Assembly: GCF_030067705.1 (NCBI RefSeq)
Contig: NZ_JASJEX010000001.1
Coordinates: 186,001-250,000 of the forward strand
DNA length: 64,000 bases
Reading direction: 5' to 3'
From: Kribbibacterium absianum
GTDB lineage: Bacteria > Actinomycetota > Coriobacteriia > Coriobacteriales > Atopobiaceae
Below the pieces are notes generated by a model. It had not been told where the DNA came from. It did not search any database and saw only the letters and a list, made by a program, of their open reading frames with translations. The translations under genes were made by a program, and so were the position numbers. Shown piece after piece: positions 8,420-17,209 of this stretch. The stretch's first letter is position 1, and the number at the start of each line of letters is the position of its first letter.

Positions 8420-9466
8420 ATGGCCGACAAGATCAAGCTCACGAAGCTCGCGGAGTGCGCCGGGTGCGGCGCAAAGGTGGGGGCGGGCACACTGGCGTCC
8501 CTGCTCAAGGGCATCGACGTGCACGAGGACCCGAACCTGCTCGTCGGCTTCGACACGGCGGACGACGCGGCCGTGTACAAGGTCACCGACGACCTCGCCA
8601 TCGTCGAGACCCTGGACTTCTTTCCGCCCATCGCCGACGACCCGTACAAGTACGGCGCCATCGCCGCGGCCAACGCGCTCTCCGACGTGTACGCGATGGG
8701 CGGCGAGCCCAAGGTGGCGCTCAACATCATGGCGGTACCCGAGGACATGCCCCGCGAGGTCGTGCACGGCATCCTCCGCGGCGGCTACGAGAAGGTCTAC
8801 GAGGCCGGCGCGTCCATCGTCGGCGGCCACTCGATCTTTGACGAGGAGCCCAAGTACGGCCTCTCGGTGACGGGGTTCGTGGACCCGGCCCGGATGTGGA
8901 CCAACGACGGCGCGCAGGCAGGCGACGTCCTGGTGTACACGAAGCCGCTCGGTATCGGCGTCGCGGTGACGGCGGCGAAGGCCGAGCTCGCCAGCGACGA
9001 GGTGGTCTCGGCGGCGGAGGACGCGATGATGGCCCTCAACCGGTGGCCGGCCGACGTCGCGCAGGGCTTCACGGTCCACGGCGCCACGGACGTCACGGGC
9101 TTTGGCGTGATGGGCCACGTGCTCGAGATGGCCAACGGCGCGGACGTCTCAATCGATGTCGACACGGGCGCCTTTGAGCTGCTCTCCGACGACGTGCTCG
9201 CCTGGGCGCGCATGGGCCTGCTCCCGGCCGGCATGTACCGCAACCGCCGCTACGCCGAGGCGTACGTGGACGCGGCCGACGTGGACCGGGCGCTCGTGGA
9301 CGTGCTCTTCTGCCCGGAGACATCCGGCGGCCTGCTGTTCTCGGTGCCGGCCGACGAGGCCGACGCGTTCGTGGCCGCGCTCAAGGCCGACGACCGGGTG
9401 TGCTGCGCCGAGGTCGTGGGCACCGTGGCGCCGGCGGACGGAGACGTGCGCATCCGCCTGCACTAG
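8420..9466 (+). CDS. selD: Selenide, water dikinase
   Basis: The 348-residue SelD makes selenophosphate from selenide and ATP. Visible are the N-terminal AGCGAKVG loop (Cys16 aligns with the essential Cys of E. coli SelD; the second Cys of the usual GCGCK is Ala here), DDAAVY, GGEPKVALNIM, GGHSIFDEEPKYGLSVTG, and ATDVTGFGVMGH. RBS gaaggaaag precedes the ATG. With no selA, selB or tRNA-Sec gene in view, it is best read as the orphan-type SelD that feeds selenium to molybdenum hydroxylases. Confidence 0.94.
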   Translation: MADKIKLTKLAECAGCGAKVGAGTLASLLKGIDVHEDPNLLVGFDTADDAAVYKVTDDLAIVETLDFFPPIADDPYKYGAIAAANALSDVYAMGGEPKVALNIMAVPEDMPREVVHGILRGGYEKVYEAGASIVGGHSIFDEEPKYGLSVTGFVDPARMWTNDGAQAGDVLVYTKPLGIGVAVTAAKAELASDEVVSAAEDAMMALNRWPADVAQGFTVHGATDVTGFGVMGHVLEMANGADVSIDVDTGAFELLSDDVLAWARMGLLPAGMYRNRRYAEAYVDAADVDRALVDVLFCPETSGGLLFSVPADEADAFVAALKADDRVCCAEVVGTVAPADGDVRIRLH

Positions 9467-9483
9467 AGGGGGCCGTCAGGAGG

Positions 9484-10203
9484 CTAGCGGGGGACGTGGC
9501 ACCGGGCCCACGTCCCCTCGACGAGCGAGACCGCGTAGACCGGCGACGCCACCTGCAGGTCATGGAGCGCGCGGGCGAGGCGCCGGGCCTTCGCGCGGCG
9601 CTCGGGCCCGTCTGGCCCGTCCACTTGGTTCACGAGGACTGCCTCCGGTAGCGGGTACTGGCCGCGGGCGAGCTCGGCCTCGATGACGCGGGCGGTCTGC
9701 TCGGGGGTGGCGGCCGCTCGGGCCGGGCAGTCCGCGCGCTGGCACCACAGCGCGGCACGGTGCGCGACCTCGACAACGGGGCGCCCCCAGCCGGACGACC
9801 CCACCACGAGCAGCGTGCGCGCGTCCTCGGGCACCGCCGGCTCCCATCGCTCGTGGGCCTTGAGCGGCAGGCGCTTCGAGCCGTCTGCCTCGACGAGGAC
9901 GAGCGGCGCGAGCTCGCACAGGCGCCGCACGCCGAACGAAGGCTCCTGGAGCTTCCCGTGCTCGGCGGGGGCGCCGACGCAGGCGACTCGGCACTGGGCG
10001 AGGGAGCCGCGAACTTCCTCGGCCGTGGGGTCCCAGAGCATAGGGAGGTCGCTCGGCGGGAACATGCGGGTCGTGGTCGTCAGAAGGCAGAACTGGGCCG
10101 ACTCGCCGGCCAGATGCCTCAGCAGCGACGTCTTGCCTCCCGAGCCGATCACCGCCCACAGGCCGCTCTCGACGCCCAGTTCCTCGCTCAGCGATGTGCT
10201 CAC
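9484..10203 (-). CDS. yqeC: Selenium cofactor biosynthesis protein YqeC
   Basis: The protein is about 239 residues with an N-terminal P-loop GSGGKTSLLRHLA, TTTTRMFPP, LVLVEADGSKRLPLKAH and VNQVDGPDG. This is the YqeC signature, a P-loop protein strictly associated with selenium-dependent molybdenum hydroxylases. It is encoded opposite to its neighbours, converging on selD and diverging from yqeB. The start is uncertain: the frame opens at a GTG at 10236, but the GTG at 10203 has GGAGG 4 nt upstream and better fits the conserved start. Confidence 0.87.
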   Translation of the reverse strand: MSTSLSEELGVESGLWAVIGSGGKTSLLRHLAGESAQFCLLTTTTRMFPPSDLPMLWDPTAEEVRGSLAQCRVACVGAPAEHGKLQEPSFGVRRLCELAPLVLVEADGSKRLPLKAHERWEPAVPEDARTLLVVGSSGWGRPVVEVAHRAALWCQRADCPARAAATPEQTARVIEAELARGQYPLPEAVLVNQVDGPDGPERRAKARRLARALHDLQVASPVYAVSLVEGTWARCHVPR

Positions 10204-10257
10204 GTGGCCTCCGTTCGAACCGGCTGCTATTGTCACTCAAGACCAAAGGAGGGGCCA

Positions 10258-11067
10258 ATGCTTGTTGTGATGCGGGGCGCGGGAGACCTGGCGAGCGGGA
10301 TCGCGGTGCGCCTGGTGCGTGCGGGGCATCGGGTCGTGATGCTGGACGTGCCGGAGCCCACGGCCGTGCGCCGCACGGTGAGCTTCTGCGAGGCGGTTCG
10401 CTTGGGCGAGACCCTGGTGGAGGACGTTCCGGGCGTGTTGGCTGCGAGCCCTGAGGAGGCCGCGCGCCTCGCCCGGGCGGGCTCTGAGAGCGACGCCGGC
10501 CAGGTGGCGGTGCTCGTCGACCCGGAGGGGCGGAGCATCGGGGAGCTGCGGCCGGACGCGGTGGTGGACGCCATCCTCGCGAAGCGCAACCTGGGAACCA
10601 GCCGCGCGATGGCGCCCATCGTCATCGGCGTGGGCCCCGGCTTCACGGCGCCGGTCGACGTGGACGCCGCCGTCGAGACGCAGCGGGGCCACGACCTCGG
10701 CCGCGTGATCTACGAGGGGTCCCCGGTGCCCAACACGGGCGTGCCGGGCGACATCGGCGGCTACACCGTGGAGCGCGTCCTGCGCGCGACGGCCACCGGA
10801 CCCTTCGAGCCGGTGGCGAGGATCGGCGACGTGGTGGAGGCCGGCAACGTGGTGGCCTACGTGGCCGGGGAGCCGGTGGTGACCCAGATCTCCGGCGTGC
10901 TCCGTGGCCTCTTGCAGGAGGGGGTGCCCGTCACGCCGGGCTTCAAGGCCGGCGACGTGGACCCCAGGTGCGCGGTCTCAAACTGCTTCACGGTCTCCGA
11001 CAAGGCCCGGGCCATCGGGGGCGGCGTCCTGGAGGCGCTCGGGCACTTCGCCGGTCGGCTGAACTAG
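10258..11067 (+). CDS. yqeB: Selenium-dependent molybdenum cofactor maturation protein YqeB
   Basis: The 269-residue protein begins MRGAGDLASGIAVRLVRAGH, a Rossmann-like nucleotide fold. It continues with RRTVSFCEAVRLGE, VDAILAKRNLG, GVGPGFTAPVDVDA and TGVPGDIGGYT, all typical of YqeB. The family is a marker of Se-dependent molybdenum hydroxylases and is thought to help insert or install Se at the Mo centre. A GGAGGGG RBS lies just before ATG 10258. A strong terminator follows (11101-11137). Confidence 0.92.
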   Translation: MLVVMRGAGDLASGIAVRLVRAGHRVVMLDVPEPTAVRRTVSFCEAVRLGETLVEDVPGVLAASPEEAARLARAGSESDAGQVAVLVDPEGRSIGELRPDAVVDAILAKRNLGTSRAMAPIVIGVGPGFTAPVDVDAAVETQRGHDLGRVIYEGSPVPNTGVPGDIGGYTVERVLRATATGPFEPVARIGDVVEAGNVVAYVAGEPVVTQISGVLRGLLQEGVPVTPGFKAGDVDPRCAVSNCFTVSDKARAIGGGVLEALGHFAGRLN

Positions 11068-11100
11068 GGGACGCCCCGAACAAGAGATTCGGCTCACTCG

Positions 11101-11137
11101 AACCCCGTTGCCGGCCTTGGTGGGCGACGGGGTTTGT
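11101..11137 (+). terminator. Intrinsic terminator after yqeB
   Basis: AACCCCGT (11101-11108) pairs with ACGGGGTT (11127-11134), with an inner TGCC/GGCG extension, and is followed by TTTGTCGT. Confidence 0.75.
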
Positions 11138-11220
11138 CGTGGCCCTCGGCGAGGATTCGTGACCGTTCGCCCTGTCCGGCGCTTTAGGTGGCGAAAGGGA
11201 GTCCCATACTGTGCCGCGGG

Positions 11221-11259
11221 CGATATCTTCTGGCGAGAATATCGGTCGAACGATATAGT
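11221..11259 (+). promoter_or_regulatory. Promoter and CGATAT/ATATCG operator upstream of the xdhC-family gene
   Basis: CGATAT occurs at 11221 and 11251 and its complement ATATCG at 11239, giving a perfect 6-bp inverted repeat with a 6-nt spacer (11239-11256). The right arm overlaps a -10-like TATAGT (11254-11259). The arrangement looks like a repressor site at the core promoter. The -35 is weak (TGGCGA), and the regulator is unknown. Confidence 0.45.
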
Positions 11260-11301
11260 TTGAAAAAGCTAACGATGCGTTACCAGCGGAAGCGAGGGGC
11301 A

Positions 11302-12318
11302 ATGGCAGCCGAGCAGGACACGTTGCAGGACCCGGGGTTCGTGAGTTTCCTGGTGCAGGAGCTCGAGGCCGGACGTTCCCTGCCGGCCGTGTGGGTCCTT
11401 GACGTCAAGCGCTCGATGCCCCGTGACCCCGGAGCGGCGATGGTCGCGCTGGCTGACGGCTCGTTCTTGGGGACCGTCGGCGGCGGCACGGTCGAGCGCA
11501 TGGCCGAGGAGCGCCTGGCCCGTATGGCCGAGGCCGGCGACGGCTGCGGCATCGAGTGGTACACCCACGAGGACACCGCGATGGCCTGTGGCGGCGACGC
11601 TCTTCTCGGGTTCACCGTGCTCACGCCGGACCAGCTGCCGTTCCTTCGTGAGCTGCAGGCGGCGCTCGACGCGGCGGCCCCTGTCTGGGTCGTCCAGGAC
11701 TGGTCGCAGCCGGACGCCCCGACGTTCTCGGTCATGACGTCGGACGACCTGCTCCATGGCGACGAGGCGATCGCGCCGGTGGACAGCTTCGTCTGGCTGC
11801 CCGATCGCTCCCTGTTCATCGAGGCCACGGGCGTCGTGCCGCGCGTGCACATCTTCGGCGCGGGGCATGTGGGCCGTGCGTTGAGCCCGGTCCTCGCGTC
11901 CGTGGGCTTCGTCCCGCGCATCTACGACGACCGCCCCGCGATGGCCACGCCCGAGGCCTTCCCCGACGCCGAGAGGATCGAGGTGGGCGACTTCTGCGAG
12001 CTGGCCGCCAACGCCCCGATCGGCCCTCATGACTACGTGGTCGTCCTCACCCACGGCCATGTCGCGGACATCGACGTGCTCGAGCGGGTGATCCCCAAAG
12101 AGCCCGAGTACGTGGGCTGCATCGGGAGCCGCCGGAAGGCCGGGATCGCTCGCCGGACGCTCGTCGAGCGCGGCTGCGACCGCGCGCTCGTGGACGCCGC
12201 CTGCTGCCCGATCGGCGACGACATCCTCGCGGTCACGCCGCCGGAGATCGCCGTCTCCATCGCCGCGCAGATGATCCGCCGGCGCGCCTCCCTGCGCCCG
12301 ACGCAGCCCCATTCCTGA
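11302..12318 (+). CDS. XdhC/CoxI family molybdenum hydroxylase maturation protein
   Basis: The 338-residue protein has the XdhC layout: an N-terminal domain with MPRDPGAAMVALADGSFLGTVGGG and a C-terminal Rossmann domain with HIFGAGHVGRAL, VVVLTHGH and YVGCIGSRRKAG. XdhC proteins bind and protect sulfurated Mo cofactor and deliver it to hydroxylases; in selenium clusters the homolog is an accessory for the Se-containing centre. Start at ATG 11302 has GAGGGG just upstream; the frame extends further, but those codons run through the promoter region. Confidence 0.88.
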   Translation: MAAEQDTLQDPGFVSFLVQELEAGRSLPAVWVLDVKRSMPRDPGAAMVALADGSFLGTVGGGTVERMAEERLARMAEAGDGCGIEWYTHEDTAMACGGDALLGFTVLTPDQLPFLRELQAALDAAAPVWVVQDWSQPDAPTFSVMTSDDLLHGDEAIAPVDSFVWLPDRSLFIEATGVVPRVHIFGAGHVGRALSPVLASVGFVPRIYDDRPAMATPEAFPDAERIEVGDFCELAANAPIGPHDYVVVLTHGHVADIDVLERVIPKEPEYVGCIGSRRKAGIARRTLVERGCDRALVDAACCPIGDDILAVTPPEIAVSIAAQMIRRRASLRPTQPHS

Positions 12319-12382
12319 GGGATTCACCGCGCGGGCCTCCGCGTTTGGATCGCAGCACGAGCTTTGACAGAAGGAGAACCCC

Positions 12383-13267
12383 ATGCTCGAGATGAACCGT
12401 CGCACGTTCCTGACCGCAGGCGCTGTCGCCGCCACCGGTGTGCTCGCTGGCTGCGGCAACACTGGCACGGCGTCCGAGGACAAAGGGGTGACCGAGGCCA
12501 CCGCCACGGACGCGGACAAGACCTCCGACAAGAAGCTCATCGTCTTCGCGGCCGCCTCGATGACCGAGTCGCTGGACAAGGCCGGCCAGAAGTTCACCGA
12601 GGACAACCCCGGCGTCGAGATCTCCTGCAACTTCGACTCCTCGGGCACCCTCAAGACCCAGATCCAGGAGGGCGCGCAGTGCGACGTGTTCATCTCCGCC
12701 GGTCAGAAGCAGATGAACCAGCTCGACGCGCAGGCGAAGTCCGGCAACGACGAGGGCCTCGACCTCATCGACCATGACACCCGCGTCGACCTGCTCGAGA
12801 ACAAGGTGGTGCTGGCCGTGCCCGAGGGCAACCCCGAGGCCGTGAACTCCTTCGACGACTTCGCCACGAAGCTCAAGGCCGGCGAGATCCTCGTGGCGCT
12901 CGGCAACTCCGACGTGCCCGTGGGCCAGTACTCCGACAAGATCCTCGCCTACTACGACATCGACCCGGAGGCCAAGGACATCAAGAGCCACATCACCTAC
13001 GGATCCAACGTCAAGGAGGTCACGACGCAGGTGGAGCAGGCCACCGTGGCCTGCGGCATCATCTACGCCACCGACGCCTTCTCGGCCGGCCTGGAGCACG
13101 TCGCCGAGGCCACCGAGGAGATGTGCGGCAAGGTCGTGTACCCGGCCGCGGTGACCAAGAACGCGCCGGAGCCCGAGCTGGCCACGACCTATCTGGACTT
13201 CCTGAAGACCGCGCCCGCCTCCGAGTGCTTCGAGGCCGTGGGCTTCACCCCGCTGTCGGAGTCCTAA
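12383..13267 (+). CDS. modA: Molybdate ABC transporter substrate-binding lipoprotein
   Basis: The 294-residue protein starts with a Tat-like NRRTFLTAGAV signal and a lipobox LAGC (Cys24). It then shows the ModA pattern: LIVFAAASMTESLDKAGQKF, FDSSGTLKTQIQEGAQCDVFISA and later ACGIIYATDAF. It captures molybdate outside the membrane for ModBC. RBS agaaggag precedes ATG 12383. The B2 palindrome lies between modA and modB and may reduce read-through, giving more binding protein than permease. Confidence 0.92.
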   Translation: MLEMNRRTFLTAGAVAATGVLAGCGNTGTASEDKGVTEATATDADKTSDKKLIVFAAASMTESLDKAGQKFTEDNPGVEISCNFDSSGTLKTQIQEGAQCDVFISAGQKQMNQLDAQAKSGNDEGLDLIDHDTRVDLLENKVVLAVPEGNPEAVNSFDDFATKLKAGEILVALGNSDVPVGQYSDKILAYYDIDPEAKDIKSHITYGSNVKEVTTQVEQATVACGIIYATDAFSAGLEHVAEATEEMCGKVVYPAAVTKNAPEPELATTYLDFLKTAPASECFEAVGFTPLSES

Positions 13268-13282
13268 GCTCGCTCGTTCCAC

Positions 13283-13325
13283 AGCTGATGTGCAAACGGG
13301 GACTGTCCCTGTTTGCACATCAGCT
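13283..13325. repeat. Family B palindrome, locus B2
   Basis: A 43-nt near-perfect palindrome, AGCTGATGTGCAAAC...GGGAC-T-GTCCC...GTTTGCACATCAGCT, is followed by TTTTG. It sits 15 nt after modA and can act as an intrinsic terminator or as an mRNA-stabilizing 3' hairpin inside the mod operon. Confidence 0.88.
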
Positions 13326-13351
13326 TTTGTAGGTATGGCCGAGGAGGGTCT

Positions 13352-14122
13352 GTGGACTGGTATCCCCTTTGGAACTCGCTGCGCATCGCGGCCGTCTCGA
13401 CGGCGGTCGTCTTCCTGCTCGGCATCTGGCTCGCGAACCTCGTGGCCCGGGCGCCGGCGCTCCTCAAGGGCGCGCTCGACGTGGTGCTCACGCTGCCCTT
13501 GGTGCTGCCGCCCACCGTCATCGGCTACCTGATCCTTTTGGTCCTCGGCCCCAAGCACCCGGTGGGCGAGTGGTTCCTCCAGACGTTCGACATCCGTCTG
13601 GTGATGACCTGGTACTCGGCGATCTTCGCGACCATCGTCGTGAGCTTCCCGCTCATGTACCGGACCGCCCGGGGCGCCTTCGAGGGGTTCGACCAGCGCC
13701 TCGCCCAGGCCGGCCAGACCCTGGGCCGCTCCAACACCTGGGTCTTCTGGCGCGTCAAGATGCCCTGCTGCATGCCGGGCATCGTGGCCGGTGCGGTGCT
13801 CGCCTTCGCCCGTGCGCTCGGCGAGTACGGCGCCACCTCGATGGTCGCCGGCTACACGCCCGGCTCCACGGCCACCATCTCCACGACGGTGTACCAGCTG
13901 TGGCGCATCAACGACGAGGCGGGCGCGATGACCTGGGTGCTCGTGAACGTGGCCATCTCGGCGGTGGTCCTTATCGCGATGAACCTGTTCGAGCGCCGCG
14001 CGCGCCAGGGCGCCAGCGCCGAGGTGGGCCTCGGCGCCCTCGGCAGGTGGTGGCGCGACCGCGCGGCCCGCAGGGACGCGGCTGCGGTCGCTGGCGCTGG
14101 GAACGGGGGCGGGTCGCTGTGA
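13352..14122 (+). CDS. modB: Molybdate ABC transporter permease
   Basis: The 256-residue permease has about five or six membrane segments, starting at LRIAAVSTAVVFLLGIWLAN. It contains LPLVLPPTVIGYLIL and the EAA-type loop QAGQTLGRSNTWVFWRVKMP, followed by GAVLAFARALGEYGATSMVAG, all typical of ModB. GTG 13352 is preceded by GAGGAGGG; codons upstream fall in the B2 repeat. Its end overlaps modC by 4 nt (GTGA). Confidence 0.92.
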   Translation: MDWYPLWNSLRIAAVSTAVVFLLGIWLANLVARAPALLKGALDVVLTLPLVLPPTVIGYLILLVLGPKHPVGEWFLQTFDIRLVMTWYSAIFATIVVSFPLMYRTARGAFEGFDQRLAQAGQTLGRSNTWVFWRVKMPCCMPGIVAGAVLAFARALGEYGATSMVAGYTPGSTATISTTVYQLWRINDEAGAMTWVLVNVAISAVVLIAMNLFERRARQGASAEVGLGALGRWWRDRAARRDAAAVAGAGNGGGSL

Positions 14123-15180
14123 GCCTCTCCGTGGACGTGCACAAGGACCTCGGGTCCTTCAAGCTGGATGTGTCCTTCGAGCTGCCCCACGCCGACGAGA
14201 CCCTCGCGCTCCTCGGCCCCTCCGGGTGTGGCAAGTCGCTCACCCTGGGCTGCATCGCCGGCACGGTGAGGCCGGACGCGGGGCGCATCGTGCTCGACGG
14301 CACGGTGCTCTTCGACTCCGAGAAGGGCGTCAGCCTGCCGCCCCAGAAGCGCAACGTGGGCTACCTCTTCCAGCAGTACGCGCTGTTCCCCAACATGACG
14401 GTGCTTCAGAACGTGATGGTGGGAGCCAAGGGCGACCGCGCCGAGCGCGAGCGCACGGCGCGCTCCTGGATCGACCGGATGCAGGTGACGGGGCTCGAGG
14501 GACGCAGCCCCGCCCAGCTCTCCGGCGGACAGCAGCAGCGGGTGGCCCTTGCCCGCATGTTCGCCAGCGAGCCGGCGCTCGTGCTGCTCGACGAGCCCTT
14601 CTCGGCCTTGGACGGCCACTTGCGCTGGACGCTCGAGATGGGCCTCTCGGACACCCTGAAGAGCTTCCGCGGCGGTGCGCTCTATGTGAGCCACAACCGT
14701 GACGAGGTGTACCGCCTGTGCGACTCCGTGTGCGTGGTCACCGACGGCGCGAACGAGCCCCCCGAGGCCACGCGCCGGTTCTTCGAGTACCCGCGCACGG
14801 TGCCGGCCGCCACGATCTCGGGCTGCAAGAACATCTCCGCCGCGACCGTCACGGCCGACGGGCAGCTCGAGTGCCCGGACTGGGGCGTGCGGCTGCGCAC
14901 GTCGCTGCCGATCGCGGACGGCACCTGCGCGGCCGGTATCCGCGCCCACTACTTCACGGTCGCCGGCCCGGGCGAGGAGGGTAACGTGATCTGTGGCAGG
15001 GTGGAGCGTGTGATCGACAACACGTTCTCTATGATCGTGATGGTGCGCACCCTGGGCGGCGCGGCCGTCCGCTACGAGTGCGACAAGGAGCTGTGGCGCG
15101 CGCTCGACGACCCCAAGGAGGTCACATTGGTCATCGACCCCAGGTTCGTGATGCCCCTGACGGCGGGTGGGCGCTCGTGA
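14119..15180 (+). CDS. modC: Molybdate ABC transporter ATP-binding protein
   Basis: The 353-residue ATPase has Walker A GPSGCGKSLTL, Q-loop QQYALFP, signature LSGGQQQRVALARM, Walker B ALVLLDEPFSALD and the switch His in VSHNRDE. A C-terminal MOP/TOBE-like region (about 255-350) may sense molybdate. The GTG start overlaps the modB stop, and the modC stop overlaps the moaA GTG, so uptake and cofactor synthesis share one transcript. Confidence 0.92.
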   Translation: MSLSVDVHKDLGSFKLDVSFELPHADETLALLGPSGCGKSLTLGCIAGTVRPDAGRIVLDGTVLFDSEKGVSLPPQKRNVGYLFQQYALFPNMTVLQNVMVGAKGDRAERERTARSWIDRMQVTGLEGRSPAQLSGGQQQRVALARMFASEPALVLLDEPFSALDGHLRWTLEMGLSDTLKSFRGGALYVSHNRDEVYRLCDSVCVVTDGANEPPEATRRFFEYPRTVPAATISGCKNISAATVTADGQLECPDWGVRLRTSLPIADGTCAAGIRAHYFTVAGPGEEGNVICGRVERVIDNTFSMIVMVRTLGGAAVRYECDKELWRALDDPKEVTLVIDPRFVMPLTAGGRS

Positions 15181-16124
15181 TCGATCACCTCGGCAGACAG
15201 ATCGGCTACCTCAGGCTCTCCGTCACGGACCGCTGCAATTGCCGGTGCACCTACTGCATGCCCGAGCAGGGCGTGAGGTCCATCGGCCACGAGAACGTGA
15301 TGACGTTCGAGGAGATGGCGGCCGTCGTGGAGGCCGCCGCGTCGCTCGGCGTGCACAAGGTGCGGCTGACGGGCGGGGAGCCGCTCGTGCGCGCCGGCGT
15401 GATGGACCTCGTGCGGATGGTCGCGGGAACGCCCGGCGTGGACGAGGTCTGCATGACCACCAACGGCTGTCTCCTGGCGCCGATGGCCGAGGAACTCAAG
15501 GCTGCGGGGCTCGACCGCGTGAACGTCTCGCTCGACACGCTCGACCCGGGGCGGTACCGGGCGATCACCCGGTGCGGGCGGCTTGAGGACGCGCTCGCGG
15601 GGCTCGACGCGGCCGAGAGGGTCGGGCTCGGCCCCGTGCGGATCAACGCGGTGCTCATGGGCGGCGTCAACGACGAGGACGTGCGACCGCTGGCGGAGCT
15701 GGCGCGGGACCGCGACCTGTCGGTGCGGTTCATCGAGCTGATGCCCATCGGCGAGGCGGCCGAGTGGCCGCGTGAGCGCTTCGTGCCGGCGGAGCGGGTG
15801 CTGGAAGAGGTGCCCGAGCTGCAGCCGACGGAGGGCGCCCCGGGCGTGGCGGAGCTGTTCTCGGCGCCGGGATGGGTCGGCACGGTGGGGCTCATCCGTC
15901 CGGTGTCGCACCGGTTCTGCTCGCAGTGCGACCGCATCCGCGTGACCGCCGACGGCATGCTCAAACCGTGCCTGCACTCGAGCCGCGAGATACCGCTTCG
16001 CGGCCTTGTGGGGAACCAATTGGTGGAGGCCATCCGGCAGGGCGTCGCGGCCAAGCCGGAGCGGCACCATCTGGAGGAGCGCGCGAGCGAGAGCCTGCGC
16101 GGCATGAACGCGATCGGGGGCTGA
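15177..16124 (+). CDS. moaA: GTP 3',8-cyclase
   Basis: The 315-residue radical SAM enzyme carries out the first step of molybdenum cofactor synthesis, GTP to 3',8-cyclo-7,8-dihydro-GTP. It has the SAM cluster motif Cys20-x3-Cys24-x2-Cys27, the GGEPLVR loop, the C-terminal cluster FCSQCDRIRVTADGMLKPCL, and the terminal GG needed for activity. The GTG overlaps modC by 4 nt. Confidence 0.94.
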   Translation: MIDHLGRQIGYLRLSVTDRCNCRCTYCMPEQGVRSIGHENVMTFEEMAAVVEAAASLGVHKVRLTGGEPLVRAGVMDLVRMVAGTPGVDEVCMTTNGCLLAPMAEELKAAGLDRVNVSLDTLDPGRYRAITRCGRLEDALAGLDAAERVGLGPVRINAVLMGGVNDEDVRPLAELARDRDLSVRFIELMPIGEAAEWPRERFVPAERVLEEVPELQPTEGAPGVAELFSAPGWVGTVGLIRPVSHRFCSQCDRIRVTADGMLKPCLHSSREIPLRGLVGNQLVEAIRQGVAAKPERHHLEERASESLRGMNAIGG

Positions 16125-16126
16125 GC

Positions 16127-16711
16127 GTGGCGAAGTTGAGCGATCTGGTGGGCGCGCGAGAGCGGGCCGGGTTCCCGGCCGGGTGCGAGGTCGGGCCGAG
16201 GCCCGGCTCGCTGCGCGACGACGACCTGACCCATGTGAACGACGAGGGCCGCGCCCGCATGGTGGACGTGACGGAGAAGGAGAGGACGTCGCGGTCCGCC
16301 ACGGCGGCTGGGTTCGTCTCGATGGCGCCGTCGACGGTGGAGCTGGTGCGCACGGGCGGCTGCAAGAAGGGCGACGTGCTCGCGGTGGCGCAGGTGGCCG
16401 GCGTCATGGCCGCCAAGCGCACGTGGGAGCTGGTGCCGATGTGCCACCCCATCGCGCTGACCGGCGTGGACCTGTCCTTCGACGTGCGCGAGGACGGCGT
16501 GGCCATCACGGGCACATGCCGGTGCGTGGGCGAGACGGGCGTCGAGATGGAGGCGCTCACGGCCGTGTCCGTGGCGGCCCTGACCGTGTACGACATGCTC
16601 AAGGCGCACCAGCGCGACATGGTGGTTCAGAACGTGAGGCTGCTCGAGAAGTCCGGTGGCCGGAGCGGCCATTTTGTGCGGACGGGCAGCGCGGATGCGA
16701 GGGAGGACTGA
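16127..16711 (+). CDS. moaC: Cyclic pyranopterin monophosphate synthase
   Basis: This protein converts the MoaA product into cyclic pyranopterin monophosphate. The core LTHVNDEGRARMVDVTEKERTSR, MCHPIALTGVDLSF and KSGGRSGHF are clear MoaC motifs. From GTG 16127 it is 194 residues, about 35 longer at the N terminus than usual; the extra segment (AKLSDLVGARERAGFPAGCEVGPRPG) is of unknown use. The GTG begins 2 nt after the moaA stop. Confidence 0.92.
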   Translation: MAKLSDLVGARERAGFPAGCEVGPRPGSLRDDDLTHVNDEGRARMVDVTEKERTSRSATAAGFVSMAPSTVELVRTGGCKKGDVLAVAQVAGVMAAKRTWELVPMCHPIALTGVDLSFDVREDGVAITGTCRCVGETGVEMEALTAVSVAALTVYDMLKAHQRDMVVQNVRLLEKSGGRSGHFVRTGSADARED

Positions 16712-16713
16712 CG

Positions 16714-17205
16714 GTGGAGGCAGCCGAGTATTTCAAGGACGCGAGCGCCGAGCCCGGTGCGACGGGCACGGTGGAGGCCGTGTGCGTGAGCGTCGAGAAG
16801 GGGACGCGCAAGGAGGCGCGGGAGTCCGTGGAGCTGGTCGTGGGCTCTGGCATCGCAGGGGACGCGCACGCGGGCCGGTGGCACCGTCAGGTGAGCCTTC
16901 TGGGCGCGGAGTCCGTGGATCTGATGCGCGACAAGGGGCTGCCCCTCGAGGCCGGCGACTTCGCCGAGAACATCCTGACGCGGGGGATCCTCTTGAACCA
17001 GCTGCCGGTGGGAACGGTGCTCGAGGTGGGGCCGGCGCTGCTGGCCGTGACGCAGATCGGCAAGAAGTGCCACAACGACTGCGAGATCAAGCGCGTGACC
17101 GGCATGTGCGTGATGCCGACGGACGGCATCTTCACGGTGGTGCTGCGCGGCGGGACCGTGCGAGCCGGCGACGCGGTCCGGGTGGTCCCCGTCGGCGACC
17201 TCTAA
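16714..17205 (+). CDS. MOSC domain-containing protein
   Basis: The 163-residue single-domain MOSC protein contains VEAVCVSVEKGTRK, GIAGDAHAGRWHRQVSLLG, ENILTRGI and the conserved Cys in IGKKCHNDCEIK, the residue thought to carry sulfur. MOSC proteins bind or sulfurate molybdenum cofactor. The GTG at 16714 is placed by GGGAGG 7 nt upstream and a 2-nt gap to moaC. Family A locus A3 starts 4 nt after its stop. Confidence 0.9.
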   Translation: MEAAEYFKDASAEPGATGTVEAVCVSVEKGTRKEARESVELVVGSGIAGDAHAGRWHRQVSLLGAESVDLMRDKGLPLEAGDFAENILTRGILLNQLPVGTVLEVGPALLAVTQIGKKCHNDCEIKRVTGMCVMPTDGIFTVVLRGGTVRAGDAVRVVPVGDL

Positions 17206-17209
17206 CGCC

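Noticed and set aside
8420-9466. Selenocysteine-containing SelD or hydroxylases
   Set aside because: No in-frame TGA interrupts any of these genes; the active-site positions are Cys or Ala codons.
13283-13325. Start of modB within the B2 palindrome (ATG 13313)
   Set aside because: That start is inside the hairpin and lacks an RBS; the GTG at 13352 has GAGGAGGG directly upstream and matches the family length.
15100-15180. Moco riboswitch before moaA
   Set aside because: moaA overlaps modC by 4 nt, leaving no leader, and no Moco-type structure was seen before modA or the xdhC-family gene.
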